A stretch of DNA of 5,862 nucleotides from CAZMYO01 sp964570525 (lineage in GTDB: Bacteria; Patescibacteriota; Patescibacteriia; Magasanikbacterales; GWA2-37-8): contig CAZMYO010000049.1 of NCBI GenBank assembly GCA_964570525.1, positions 1 through 5,862 of the forward strand. The letters are read 5' to 3'. The stretch's first letter is position 1. Every line of letters begins with the position of its first letter. This document shows, one piece after another, positions 5,467 to 5,862 of the stretch. The notes under the pieces are model-generated. The model was not told where the DNA came from, searched no databases, and saw only the letters and a list, made by a program, of their open reading frames with translations. Made by a program: the position numbers and the translations under genes.

Positions 5467-5471
5467 TCCCA

Positions 5472-5529
5472 ATCGTTGTTTAAAAAATATCCGGTATAAT
5501 TTTACAAAACAGCTTCGGACAGTTATACT
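5472..5529 (+). promoter_or_regulatory. Tandem promoters for the 3' partial gene
   Basis: A perfect -10 TATAAT lies at 5495-5500 but has only a poor -35 (TCGTTG, 5473-5478, 16-bp spacer). Directly downstream, TTTACA (5501-5506) and TATACT (5524-5529) have an ideal 17-bp spacer and five of six matches each. Starts near 5507 and 5536 would give leaders of about 54 and 25 nt. Confidence 0.6.
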
Positions 5530-5560
5530 TTTAACTACCCTAAAATAACCATTATTTTTT

Positions 5561-5862
5561 ATGGATCAAGAACACTCACCCGCTGAAATTCTTTCGCGTT
5601 TGCACGCCTTGACCGAAGTATCGGAACCAGCCCTGTGGCAGCTGCCTCAGTTTGGCTGGGAGGCTCCGGCCGAATTACAGAACCTCACCCGCTATAGTGC
5701 CGGACAAATTACCATTGGTGAAAAAAATATTGATCTTACTTTTTTAAGTAGCCATTCTATAGAGGGAAAAAATTGGAAAGACTATATTCCCGAAGACGTC
5801 GCCCACGAAATGGTTGTTGCTTTGCAACAGGTTGGTCGGCAGCTGGGCATGGGGGCCGTGGA
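5561..5862 (+). CDS. Hypothetical protein, N-terminal part (runs off the window)
   Basis: An open frame of 100 complete codons starts at the ATG at 5561 and is uninterrupted to the window end. It begins MDQEHSPAEILSRLHALTEV and contains a Trp/Pro-rich stretch (ALWQLPQFGWEAPAEL) followed by SIEGKNWKDYIPEDVAHEMV. The visible part is soluble and acidic, with no signal peptide or membrane helix, and I recognise no domain. The start is supported by the tandem promoters directly upstream and by stops in this frame before it. No Shine-Dalgarno sequence precedes it (the upstream bases are T-rich), as is also true of the large gene. It is probably a chromosomal gene independent of the IS elements, since terminator-like repeats separate it from the RNA cassette. 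Confidence 0.75.
   Translation, partial: MDQEHSPAEILSRLHALTEVSEPALWQLPQFGWEAPAELQNLTRYSAGQITIGEKNIDLTFLSSHSIEGKNWKDYIPEDVAHEMVVALQQVGRQLGMGAV

Overview
This is a bacterial accessory region made of mobile-element pieces around one very large gene, followed by a short stretch dense in RNA signals. No gene in the window fixes the taxonomy. The standard sigma-70-like promoters, the lack of Shine-Dalgarno motifs before the two + strand genes, and the style of the giant multidomain protein remind me of Patescibacteria (CPR) genomes. That placement is an impression, not a demonstrated result.

Layout. (1) 1-141: the outer end of an insertion sequence. It holds the first 13 codons of a transposase on the - strand, a possible operator palindrome, two 20-bp terminal direct repeats and a terminal TTGACA. 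(2) 205-3666 (+): an 1153-residue protein. It has a long helical N-terminal region of unknown function, a middle segment (about 665-795) that may be ADP-ribosyltransferase/KptA-like, and a C-terminal polymerase-beta-type nucleotidyltransferase (about 885-1110) whose motifs resemble archaeal CCA-adding enzymes and OAS/CD-NTase proteins. (3) About 3625-5049 (-): an IS66-type element with one TnpC-like transposase. Its reading frame overlaps the end of the large gene tail to tail by 30 bp, so the last codons of the large gene probably come from the IS. (4) 5058-5300 (-): an RNA cassette. It contains a tRNA-like gene with a long variable arm and its own terminator, preceded by a separate promoter-to-terminator unit of about 70 nt. 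The 5' end of that small RNA is complementary over 16 nt to the anticodon arm of the tRNA. (5) 5359-5466: three consecutive inverted repeats, the last of them terminator-like. (6) 5472-5862: promoter signals and the first 100 codons of an unrecognised gene that runs off the window.

The main point of interest is the tRNA-like gene. It has an 8-bp acceptor stem, a 4-bp T-stem, a 6-bp D-stem with a 4-nt CGGT loop, a long variable arm and a G discriminator. These are marks of selenocysteine tRNA and of the 8/4 'allo-tRNA' class, yet the apparent anticodon is GAU, which would read isoleucine codons. Together with the adjacent candidate antisense RNA and, across one IS, a giant protein with a CCA-enzyme-like domain, this region could be an undescribed tRNA-centred system. 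A functional link between these parts is inference only.
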